Assembly (NCBI GenBank): GCA_963665075.1
Contig: OY762063.1
Span: 868,001 to 932,000 of the forward strand
Source: JAPULR01 sp963665075
GTDB lineage: Bacteria; Chloroflexota; Dehalococcoidia; Lucifugimonadales; GCA-2712585
DNA length: 64,000 bases
Direction: 5' to 3'
Part shown: positions 49,626 to 56,816 of the stretch, piece after piece
Position numbering within the stretch: the first letter of the stretch is position 1
Layout: each line of letters begins with the position of its first letter
The notes under the pieces: generated by a model
Told to the model about the DNA's origin: nothing
The model's input: only the letters and a program-made list of their open reading frames with translations
Database searches by the model: none
Translations under genes and position numbers: made by a program

Positions 49626-49914
49626 ACACCGCTATGGCAACCTCGTTCTTTTCAGCGATGGCGGCAATGACTTCAACAGTGTCGTCGATGGCGGGCGTGA
49701 CCACAATGCCCTTTTCACGAAAAACCCGCTCCCGCTCCCCTATCTCGTCCAGCGTGGCTAGATGAACGTATATTGCGTCCTTCAGATTCTTACAGGCCTC
49801 CTCCAGTGAGTCGCCCTGCGTCACCGTTCCCAACTCGACGCAATAGCCAACGAAGACGCCGTCATGTTGTTCCACTTTTGCCTTCAGGGTAAAGCGCTGC
49901 TTCTCACCTGTCAT
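49618..49914 (-). CDS. hicB: HicB-like antitoxin
   Basis: This 98-residue protein has the HicB RNase H-like fold: FTLKAKVEQHDGVFVGYCVELGTVTQGDSLEEACKNLKDAIYVHL (read in parts), then a helical linker and a C-terminal VEVIAAIAEKNEVAIAVYA strand. The ATG at 49914 follows GGAGGAG by 6 bases, better than starts at 49929 or 49920. It is followed by the overlapping HicA-like gene. It lies between the methyltransferase and transketolase genes, likely on the same acquired segment as the methyltransferase. Confidence 0.83.
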   Translation of the reverse strand: MTGEKQRFTLKAKVEQHDGVFVGYCVELGTVTQGDSLEEACKNLKDAIYVHLATLDEIGERERVFREKGIVVTPAIDDTVEVIAAIAEKNEVAIAVYA

Positions 49915-50034
49915 GGACATCTCCTCCAAGGCTATCTTGCCTGCTTGAGGCGCGTGTATCTTGTCTAAACACTACTGCCAACCCATTCCAATAGCAAGCT
50001 AATCGGCGTCACGACTTCCCGAAACCTCAACCCC

Positions 50035-50988
50035 CTACCTCTTCCTACCCAACACCCGCCCCACCGCCGCCTCCACGTCCTCCGACGCCAGGTGATACTT
50101 CTTCATCAACAACGCCGGGTCTCCCGACTCCGTGTACCCCTGAAGCGCCACCATCTCCATCGGCGCCGGCGCCCGACGCCCCAAGACTTGCGCCACCCGG
50201 CTGCCCAGCCCTCCGTGCGACAAATGCTCCTCCACCGTCACCACCCCGCCCGTCTCCCGCGCCGCCGCCGCAATCACTTCCTCATCCAGCGGACTTAGCG
50301 TGTGAATGTTCACCACCCGGCACGACACCCCCCTTGACGCCAACGCCTCCGCCGCCTCCAACGCCGTCGCCACCATCACCCCCGTCGCAATAATCGACGC
50401 ATCCTCCCCATCCCGCACCACGTCGCCCTTGCCCAGCCTGAATTCATATCCGTCGGAGTGCATCACCGGCGTCGCCGGCCTGTACAGCCTCACGTAGAAC
50501 GGCCCCGGCGTCGTCGCCGCCGTCCGCACCGCCGCCACCGCCTCCACCGCGTCCGAAGGCGCAACCACGGTAAACCCCGGCAGCGAACACGCCAGCGAAA
50601 GGTCCTCGATTCCGTGCGCGGACATCCCATCCTCCCCCGTCAGAATCCCCGCGTGCGTGCACACGATCTTCACCCCCAGATGCGGCTGCGCGATGCTCAC
50701 CCGCACCTGGTCGAAAGGACGACACATCCCGAACACCGAAAACGTACTCACAAACGGAATCTTCCCCGACGCCGCCATCCCCGCCGCCACGCCCATGATA
50801 TTCTGCTCCGCCGGCCCGAAGTCGAAGAACCGGTCGGGAAACTCCGCCGCGAATAGATGCACGAACGTCGACTTGTTCAAATCTCCCCCCAACACCACGA
50901 TGTCGGGATTCTCCCGGCCAAGCTCCACCAGAGCCTTCCCGTAGGCTTCCCGCGTCGCGACTTTCGGCAGAGATTCAATCATTCCCAT
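50035..50988 (-). CDS. Transketolase, C-terminal subunit
   Basis: This 317-residue protein is the second half of a split transketolase: the pyrimidine-binding domain (IVVLGGDLNKST, FGPAEQNIMGVAAGMAASGK, the catalytic-region Glu in AEQN, CTHAGILTGEDGMSAHGIEDLSL) and the C-terminal domain (VVNIHTLSPLDEEVIAAAA, VTVEEHLSHGGLGSRVA). The enzyme moves two-carbon units in the pentose phosphate pathway. Its start is 3 bases after the N-terminal subunit stop; ATG at 50988 or 50982. The two halves must associate. Confidence 0.9.
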   Translation of the reverse strand: MGMIESLPKVATREAYGKALVELGRENPDIVVLGGDLNKSTFVHLFAAEFPDRFFDFGPAEQNIMGVAAGMAASGKIPFVSTFSVFGMCRPFDQVRVSIAQPHLGVKIVCTHAGILTGEDGMSAHGIEDLSLACSLPGFTVVAPSDAVEAVAAVRTAATTPGPFYVRLYRPATPVMHSDGYEFRLGKGDVVRDGEDASIIATGVMVATALEAAEALASRGVSCRVVNIHTLSPLDEEVIAAAARETGGVVTVEEHLSHGGLGSRVAQVLGRRAPAPMEMVALQGYTESGDPALLMKKYHLASEDVEAAVGRVLGRKR

Positions 50989-50991
50989 CCC

Positions 50992-51810
50992 TCACGCCAG
51001 CTCCGCCAGTGCCCTCTGCAACTCCTCCTCGCTGGGCGCCGCCCCGTGAAACGCGGGGTTGTTCTCCATGAAGCTGACCCCCTTCCCCTTCACCGTCTTC
51101 GCGATAACCACCGCCGGCTGCCCCTCAACGGCTGCCGCTTCCACCAACCCATCCACGACGGCTCCCATGTCGTGTCCGTCAATTTCCACGACCCGCCACC
51201 CGAACGCCCCCCACTTCTCCCCAAGCGGCTCCAACTTCATAACCTCGTCCGTGAACCGATCATTCTGAATCCCGTTTCGGTCTACGATAGCCACCAGGTT
51301 GTCCAACCCGTAGTGCGAAGCCGACATCGCCGCCTCCCACACCTGCCCCTCGTCGCACTCCCCGTCCCCCAGCATCACAAACACCCTATGCCCCAACCCG
51401 TCCAGACGCGCCGACAACGCGCAACCCACCCCGAAGGATAACCCCTGTCCCAGCGACCCGCCGCTCATCTCCACCCCCGGCGTCTTCACGTGCGCGTGCC
51501 CCTGCAATCGGCTGTCAATCTTCCGAAAAGTCATCAACTCCTCAACCGGAAAGAACCCCCGCGCCGCCAGCGTCGCATACAGCCCCGGACACGCGTGGGC
51601 CTTGCTCAGGACGAACCGATCCCGGCCTTCCCATCCCGGATTCTCCGGGTCCACCCGCATGACGCGAAAGTATAGCGCCGTCAAAATATCTATCTCGGAA
51701 AGCGAGCCACCCGGATGCCCGCTTCCCGCCTCGAAAATCATCTTGAGGATGTTGCGCCGCGATTCCCTGGCAATCCCTTCCAACTCCCCTATGCCCGCGC
51801 CCCTAGCCAC
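50992..51810 (-). CDS. Transketolase, N-terminal subunit
   Basis: This 272-residue protein binds thiamine diphosphate pyrophosphate and Mg2+: EAGSGHPGGSLSEIDILTAL, LSKAHACPGLYATLAARG, MSGGSLGQGLSFGVGCAL, and the ThDP motif MLGDGECDEGQVWEAAMSASHYGLDNLVAIVDRNGIQND (in parts). The start is GTG. It is expressed with the C-terminal subunit 3 bases downstream. Split transketolases occur in many archaea and some bacteria. Confidence 0.92.
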   Translation of the reverse strand: MARGAGIGELEGIARESRRNILKMIFEAGSGHPGGSLSEIDILTALYFRVMRVDPENPGWEGRDRFVLSKAHACPGLYATLAARGFFPVEELMTFRKIDSRLQGHAHVKTPGVEMSGGSLGQGLSFGVGCALSARLDGLGHRVFVMLGDGECDEGQVWEAAMSASHYGLDNLVAIVDRNGIQNDRFTDEVMKLEPLGEKWGAFGWRVVEIDGHDMGAVVDGLVEAAAVEGQPAVVIAKTVKGKGVSFMENNPAFHGAAPSEEELQRALAELA

Positions 51811-51955
51811 GAATCAACGCCCCAACGCCAACCGCAATTCCCTGGCAGAATCTACAATGGCTACGCAATCTTCACCCCGCGCTTTTCTAGCCTATTGATG
51901 GCGCATTATAGCAACGCCCCATACCAGTGTCTAGCATTCGCCCCGCTTCCCTCTC

Positions 51956-51961
51956 TATAAT
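51956..51961 (+). promoter_or_regulatory. -10 box of the amidohydrolase-mug-thpR-alkA operon
   Basis: A consensus TATAAT ends 9 bases before the ATG of the amidohydrolase gene, so the mRNA would be leaderless or nearly so. No ribosome site lies between (AAGTCCGAC). Confidence 0.55.
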
Positions 51962-51970
51962 AAGTCCGAC

Positions 51971-52810
51971 ATGATAATCGACTTTCACGCCCACCTCTAT
52001 CCGCCCTCCTTCACCGTCCGCCGCAATGAAATCATGCGTCGCGACAAGACCTACGCCCACCTCTTCAGCAACCCCAAGGCCAAAACCGCCTTCGGCCCCG
52101 AAATCGTAATCGCGATGGAAAAGTCCAACGTAGACGCCACCGTCGTCCTCGGCTTTGGCTGGACCTACCTGAACATCGCCCGCGAGGCCAACAGCTACCT
52201 CCTGAGCGCCGCGGCCGCCAGCGACGGACGCCTCATTCCCTTCTGCTCCGTCAACCCCGCCTGGGGTGAAGACGCCGTGAAGGAAGTCGAACGCTGCGTC
52301 GCCCGGGGCGCCCGCGGCATCGGCGAGCTCCACCCCGACACTCAGGACTTCGACATTACTGATTACGATGTGATGTCCCCCATCATGGACGCCGCCCGCG
52401 AGATGGGCCTCGTCGTCCTTGTGCACTCCTCCGAACCCGTCGGCCACTGCTACGCGGGCAAGGGCAAGACCACCCCCGACAAGCTCATAGCCTTCATCCA
52501 AAACTTCCCCCGCAACAAGATCGTCTGCGCCCACTGGGGCGGCGGCCTCCCCTTCTACGCCCTCATGCCCGAAGTCCGTAAGTCCCTCGAAAACGTCTAC
52601 TTCGACACCGCCGCCTCTCCCTTCCTCTACACCCCCGACGTATTCGAAACCGTCGCCCGCATCGTCGGCGCGGAAAAAATCCTCCTCGGCACCGACTACC
52701 CCCTCCTGACCCAAACCCGCCTCCTCCAACAGATGCACAACAGCCCCCTTTCCGATGCCGAAAAATCCCTCATCCTCGGCAAAAACGCCCAGAAACTCCT
52801 CAATCTATGA
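51971..52810 (+). CDS. Amidohydrolase family protein
   Basis: This 279-residue TIM-barrel metal hydrolase of the amidohydrolase_2 (ACMSD-like) type has the metal motif MIIDFHAHLYPP at the start, a GIGELHPDTQDFD strand, LVVLVHSSEPVGHCY with a metal His, CAHWGGGLPFY and the C-terminal LLGTDYPLLTQ with the catalytic Asp. The reaction could be a decarboxylation or hydrolysis; the substrate is unknown. The stop overlaps the mug-like gene by 4 bases, so it heads a translationally coupled operon with DNA/RNA repair genes, an unusual pairing. Confidence 0.88.
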   Translation: MIIDFHAHLYPPSFTVRRNEIMRRDKTYAHLFSNPKAKTAFGPEIVIAMEKSNVDATVVLGFGWTYLNIAREANSYLLSAAAASDGRLIPFCSVNPAWGEDAVKEVERCVARGARGIGELHPDTQDFDITDYDVMSPIMDAAREMGLVVLVHSSEPVGHCYAGKGKTTPDKLIAFIQNFPRNKIVCAHWGGGLPFYALMPEVRKSLENVYFDTAASPFLYTPDVFETVARIVGAEKILLGTDYPLLTQTRLLQQMHNSPLSDAEKSLILGKNAQKLLNL

Positions 52811-53340
52811 ACACCCTCCCCGACTACCTCCAACCCAACCTCGACATCGTGCTCGTCGGACTCAACCCATCCCAAATCTCCGTCGAACGCGGCCGATACT
52901 TCGCCAACCCCCGCAACCGCTTCTGGCGCGCCTTCAACCAATCCGGCCTCATCGATAGCCCCTTTTCTATGGAAGACGACCACCGCTTCCCCGACCACGG
53001 CATCGGCTTGACCGACCTGGTCAAACGACCTTCCCGCCAAGCCTCCGCCCTCCGCGCCAAGGACTATAGAGAAGGCGCGCCCGTCCTGAAGCAGAAAATC
53101 CTGCAATGCCGACCCGCCATCGTCTGCTTCCAGGGCCTCACCGTCTACGCCAACTACCTCCGCTACGCCGAGGGAGTGAAGCAGAAGTCCCAACTCGGCC
53201 TCCAACCCCTCACCATCGGCGCGTCGCACGTCTTCGTCGTCCCCAACCCCAGCCCCGCCAACGCCCAATACTCCCTCGACACCCTCGTCTGCTGGTTCCA
53301 ACAACTCAAGAAACTCCGCGACACCCTTAAATCCCAATGA
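52807..53340 (+). CDS. mug: G/U mismatch-specific uracil-DNA glycosylase (Mug/TDG type)
   Basis: This 177-residue protein has the UDG-fold motifs of the Mug/TDG family: motif 1 VLVGLNPSQIS near residue 18, with Asn as the catalytic-position residue, and motif 2 VVPNPSPANAQYS near 138. It also shows RNRFWRAFNQSGL and GIGLTDLVKRPSRQAS between. It removes uracil or thymine from G:U/G:T mismatches. It overlaps the amidohydrolase upstream and thpR downstream by 4 bases each. Confidence 0.9.
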   Translation: MNTLPDYLQPNLDIVLVGLNPSQISVERGRYFANPRNRFWRAFNQSGLIDSPFSMEDDHRFPDHGIGLTDLVKRPSRQASALRAKDYREGAPVLKQKILQCRPAIVCFQGLTVYANYLRYAEGVKQKSQLGLQPLTIGASHVFVVPNPSPANAQYSLDTLVCWFQQLKKLRDTLKSQ

Positions 53341-53969
53341 CCGACGAAATCCGCACCTTCATCGCCATCGACCTGCCCGACGATGCAAAGCAGACCCTCG
53401 CGAACTTCACTGAAACCCTCAAAGCCCGCGGTCTGTCAAACGTCCGATGGGTCAAGCCCAACGGCATCCACCTCACCCTCAAGTTCCTCGGCAACATCCC
53501 GCCGTCCATAGTCCCCCAACTTCTAACCGCCCTCGAAGCCGCCGCCAACCACCACCCCCCCTTCACCCTCTCCCTTGGCGATTTCGGCGTCTTTCCCAAC
53601 CCCAACAACCCCCGCGTCCTCTGGGTCGGCCTCAACGGCGACCTGACCATTCTCGGAAGTCTCCAATCCTCCGTCGAACATCACTGCCGCAACCTCGGAT
53701 TCGACCCCGACCGCCGCCCCTTCCGACCCCACCTCACCCTCGGACGCGTCCGCCGCACCCTCCCCCAACCCCAACGCCACATCGTCCGCTCCGCCCTCCA
53801 GGACGGAACCGGTGTAGACGCCCCGCCGTGGCCCGTCCAGGAAATCCACCTCATCCACAGCTCCCTCACACCCCAAGGCGCCGTCTACCGCAGCCTCGGC
53901 GCAATCCCCCTCCCCACTTCTCGTCATTCCGGCGAAAGCCGGAATCCAGATTCTACAAGCAACCAATGA
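53337..53969 (+). CDS. thpR: RNA 2',3'-cyclic phosphodiesterase
   Basis: A 210-residue 2H phosphoesterase with two HxTx motifs, GIHLTLKFLG (near residue 43) and RPHLTLGRVR (near 125), and the start EIRTFIAIDLPDD. It opens 2',3'-cyclic phosphates on RNA. The last ~17 residues (TSRHSGESRNPDSTSNQ) are encoded by a REP-type repeat inserted before the original stop; family members normally end near the YRSLGAIPL segment. The stop overlaps alkA by 4 bases. Confidence 0.92.
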   Translation: MTDEIRTFIAIDLPDDAKQTLANFTETLKARGLSNVRWVKPNGIHLTLKFLGNIPPSIVPQLLTALEAAANHHPPFTLSLGDFGVFPNPNNPRVLWVGLNGDLTILGSLQSSVEHHCRNLGFDPDRRPFRPHLTLGRVRRTLPQPQRHIVRSALQDGTGVDAPPWPVQEIHLIHSSLTPQGAVYRSLGAIPLPTSRHSGESRNPDSTSNQ

Positions 53970-54904
53970 ACCAACGCCGCCTGACCCTCACCCCCACGCC
54001 ACCCTACGACTTCCGCCTCACGATGGAGCACCTCGCCTCCTTCGGCACCGGCGCGAGGGTCAATGTCTTCCAAGACGACCGATACAGCCGACTGCTTAAC
54101 ATAGAAGGCAACCTCATCCTGACCCAAGTCCGCTCCGTCGGCACAATCGAACCCCCCCGCCTCAACGTGACCGTCCACGGCGACGAACTCACCGACGAAA
54201 CCCTCCAATCCGTCCATTCCACCCTCACCCACGTCCTCGGATTCGACACCCCCCTGCGGGAATTCTACGCCGCTGCCAATGAAGACCCCGTCCTCTCCCC
54301 CTTGGTCAAAAAACTCTACGGACTCAAAATCAGCCAGACCCCCACCGTCTTCGAAGCCTTCGTCCAGTCCATATTCAGCCAGCAGATTGCCACCAACGCC
54401 GCCCGAATCATCGGCAGCCTGCTGTTGGAAAACTACGGCTCCACCCTCACCTACAACTGCCAGACCTACTACCCCTTCCCAACGCCCGCATCCCTGCTTC
54501 CCCAAGGCATCCCCGGCCTCCGCGCCATCAAGCTCAGCAACCGCAAGGCCGAATACATCCTCGACGTTGCGACCGCCATCACCGAAGGCTCCCTGGACTT
54601 GGAAGGACTCCGCCATCTCCCCGACGAAGAAGCAACCAAATGCCTCCTCGCCCTCCGAGGCGTCGGCCCCTGGACGACCCATTGGCTTCTCCTCCGCGCC
54701 CTGGGACGAATGGACGCCTTCCCCGCCGGCGACCTGGCCCTCCGACGCGTCGTCTCCCGCCTCTACTTCAAAGACAAAGTCCTATCCGTCGCCGAGTTGG
54801 AAGAATTCTCCCAACGCTGGCGCCCGCACCGCTCCCTCTACACCACCTACCTCTTCGCCGCCCTCCGCCGCGGCCTCCTCCCCCCAAACATCCTCACCCC
54901 CTAA
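53966..54904 (+). CDS. DNA-3-methyladenine glycosylase II (AlkA-like, HhH-GPD)
   Basis: This 312-residue base-excision glycosylase has an N-terminal AlkA-type beta domain (LTPTPPYDFRLTMEHLA, QVRSVGTIEPPRLNVTV). The helix-hairpin-helix LRGVGPWTTHWLLLRALGRMDAFPAGD follows, with the catalytic Asp at its end, and WRPHRSLYTTYLFAAL near the C-terminus. It removes alkylated purines. The ATG at 53966 overlaps the thpR stop by 4 bases; the long upstream frame is a shadow. It closes the coupled operon. Confidence 0.9.
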   Translation: MNQRRLTLTPTPPYDFRLTMEHLASFGTGARVNVFQDDRYSRLLNIEGNLILTQVRSVGTIEPPRLNVTVHGDELTDETLQSVHSTLTHVLGFDTPLREFYAAANEDPVLSPLVKKLYGLKISQTPTVFEAFVQSIFSQQIATNAARIIGSLLLENYGSTLTYNCQTYYPFPTPASLLPQGIPGLRAIKLSNRKAEYILDVATAITEGSLDLEGLRHLPDEEATKCLLALRGVGPWTTHWLLLRALGRMDAFPAGDLALRRVVSRLYFKDKVLSVAELEEFSQRWRPHRSLYTTYLFAALRRGLLPPNILTP

Positions 54905-55057
54905 CCCCCATCCCGTCATTCCGGCGAAAGCCGGAATCCACTCTCCCTTCCCCCTTGATGGGGGAAGATTGAGATGGGGGTGAAGTCCCCGCTCACCCTG
55001 AGCCTGTCCTGAGCTCGTCGAAGGGCCTGTCGAAGGGTCGAGCGGCACCCCTGCCCC
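54905..55057 (+). repeat. Convergent-gene gap with three repeat units
   Basis: Between alkA and ffh lie a REP palindrome (about 54918-54942), a CTTCCCCCTTGATGGGGGAAG hairpin (54949-54969) and a CTCACCCTGAGCC..GTCGAAGGGTCGAGCG unit. The hairpins could end transcription from both sides. Confidence 0.65.
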
Positions 55058-56389
55058 TTACCGAAACAGCCGCTCCAAACTCTGACTCCTCCCGCCCCGC
55101 GAGACCTGCCGGATCATCTTCTGCACCTGCCCGAACTGATTCAGCAGCCGGTTCACGTCCTGCGGCTTCGTCCCGCTCCCCAGCGCAATCCGCCGACGCC
55201 TGCTCCCGTTGATGATATTCGGACTCCGACGCTCCTGCGGCGTCATCGACCGGATTATCGCCTCCACCTTCTTCACCTCCCCGTCGTCGATCGCCCCCAC
55301 CGGCAGCTTCTTGCTCATCTTCGAGAACCCCGGAATCATCTCCATGAACTGCCCCAGCGACCCCATCTGCTTCACGCTCTGAAGCTGCTGCAAAAAGTCC
55401 TCCAGGTCGAAGCTTGCCCGCCGCAGCTTCCGCTCCATCTCCTTCGCCTTCTTCTGGTCCACCACCTGCTGCGCCTTCTCCACCAGGCTCAGCACGTCCC
55501 CCATTCCCAGAATCCGCGACGCCAGCCTGTCCGGGTAGAACGGGTCCAGCGCGTCCACCCGTTCGCCCATTCCCAGGAACTTTATCGGCACCCCCGTCAC
55601 CTTCGTCACCGAAAGCGCCGCCCCGCCGCGCGCGTCCCCGTCCAGCTTAGTCATGATGATTCCCGATAGCGGCACCCGTCGATGAAACTCCGACGCCGCC
55701 TGCACCGCGTCCTGCCCCGTCATCGCGTCCAAAACCAGAATCACCTCGTGGGGCGAAATCCGACCATGCACCTCCTCCAACTCCTCCATCATCTCCGCCT
55801 CCACGTGCATCCGCCCGCTCGTGTCCACGATGACCCACTGCGCCCCTGTCTCCGACGCCCGCTCAACCCCCGCCGACGCGACCGCCACCGCATCCGTCGC
55901 CGACTTGTCGCTATAGACGGGAATCGCCATCTGCTTCCCCAGCGACTCCAGCTGCTGCACCGCCGCCGCCCGTTGCAGGTCCGCCGCCACCAGCAGCGAA
56001 CTCTGCCCTTGCCGACGCAAGTGCGCCGCCAGCTTCGCCGCAGTTGTCGTCTTTCCCGAACCTTGCAACCCCACAAACATCACCTTCGTCGGCGACTGGC
56101 CGGAAGCCGTCAGCTTGTGGTCGCCCGCGCTCAACACCTCCGTCAGTTCCTCGTGGACGATTTTCACCACCTGCTGCCCCGGCGTTATCGACTCCAACAC
56201 CTCACGCCCCACCGACCGCTCCCGCACCCGCGCCACAAATTCCCGCGCCACCCGAAAATTCACGTCTGCGCCCAGCAGCGCCAGCCGCACCTGACGCAGC
56301 GCGTCGTCCACGTCCTTCTCCGAAAGCCGCCCCCGGCTAGTCAGCCGGTCCAGGACTCCCGTCAGCTTATCCGTCAATGCCTCAAACAT
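55058..56389 (-). CDS. ffh: Signal recognition particle protein Ffh
   Basis: This 443-residue SRP54-type GTPase targets nascent membrane and secreted proteins. The N domain starts MFEALTDKLTGVLDRLTSRG. The G domain has VGLQGSGKTTTAAKLA (P-loop, near residue 105), LLVAADLQRAAAVQQL, VIVDTSGRMHVE and TKLDGDARGGAALSV. The C-terminal M domain is methionine-rich (MGSLGQFMEMIPGFSKM) and ends LLNQFGQVQKMIRQV. The ATG at 56389 follows a GGGGGCGTA stretch; the longer frame begins in repeats. Confidence 0.96.
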   Translation of the reverse strand: MFEALTDKLTGVLDRLTSRGRLSEKDVDDALRQVRLALLGADVNFRVAREFVARVRERSVGREVLESITPGQQVVKIVHEELTEVLSAGDHKLTASGQSPTKVMFVGLQGSGKTTTAAKLAAHLRRQGQSSLLVAADLQRAAAVQQLESLGKQMAIPVYSDKSATDAVAVASAGVERASETGAQWVIVDTSGRMHVEAEMMEELEEVHGRISPHEVILVLDAMTGQDAVQAASEFHRRVPLSGIIMTKLDGDARGGAALSVTKVTGVPIKFLGMGERVDALDPFYPDRLASRILGMGDVLSLVEKAQQVVDQKKAKEMERKLRRASFDLEDFLQQLQSVKQMGSLGQFMEMIPGFSKMSKKLPVGAIDDGEVKKVEAIIRSMTPQERRSPNIINGSRRRRIALGSGTKPQDVNRLLNQFGQVQKMIRQVSRGGRSQSLERLFR

Positions 56390-56816
56390 TACGCCCCCAA
56401 TTCTAACACATCCCTCCCCTTTAACCCTTCCCCTTGATAGCCCCCTTTGCACAACCACCATTCCCCCCTTTCCGTCATTCCCGCGCAAGCAAGATCCCAT
56501 CTTCTTTTCCTCTCCCTTGAGGAGACCTTTGCATAACCGTCATTCCCCCCTTTCCGTCATTCCCGCGCAGGCGGGAATCCATCTTCTCCCTCGAACCACA
56601 CCGTCATTCCGGCGAAAGCCGGAATCCAGTCCCCCCGCTCATCCTGAGCCTGTCGAAGGGTCGAGCGGTTCCCTCTTCTTCTCTCCCTTCTCCCCCGAAC
56701 CACACCGTCATTCCGGCGAAAGCCGGAATCCAGTCCCCCGTTCATCCTGAGCCTGTCGAAGGGCCTGTCGAAGGGTCGAGCGGTGTCCTCTCCGCCCCTA
56801 TGCTAAAATCCCTCCC
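56390..56816 (+). repeat. REP cluster between divergent ffh and sbcC
   Basis: At least five REP-type palindromes (near 56475, 56557, 56602, 56707) and two CTGAGCCTGTCGAAGGG units. GGAGACCTTTGCATAACCG at about 56521 is the left end of a MITE-like element whose right end is missing. TAAAAT at 56804-56809 is a likely -10 for sbcC, 7 bases before its ATG. Confidence 0.7.
56804..56809 (+). promoter_or_regulatory. -10 box directly before sbcC (leaderless promoter)
   Basis: TAAAAT ends 7 bases before the ATG, with CCCTCCC between and no ribosome site. The transcript would start at or next to the start codon, as at dnaX. Confidence 0.45.
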
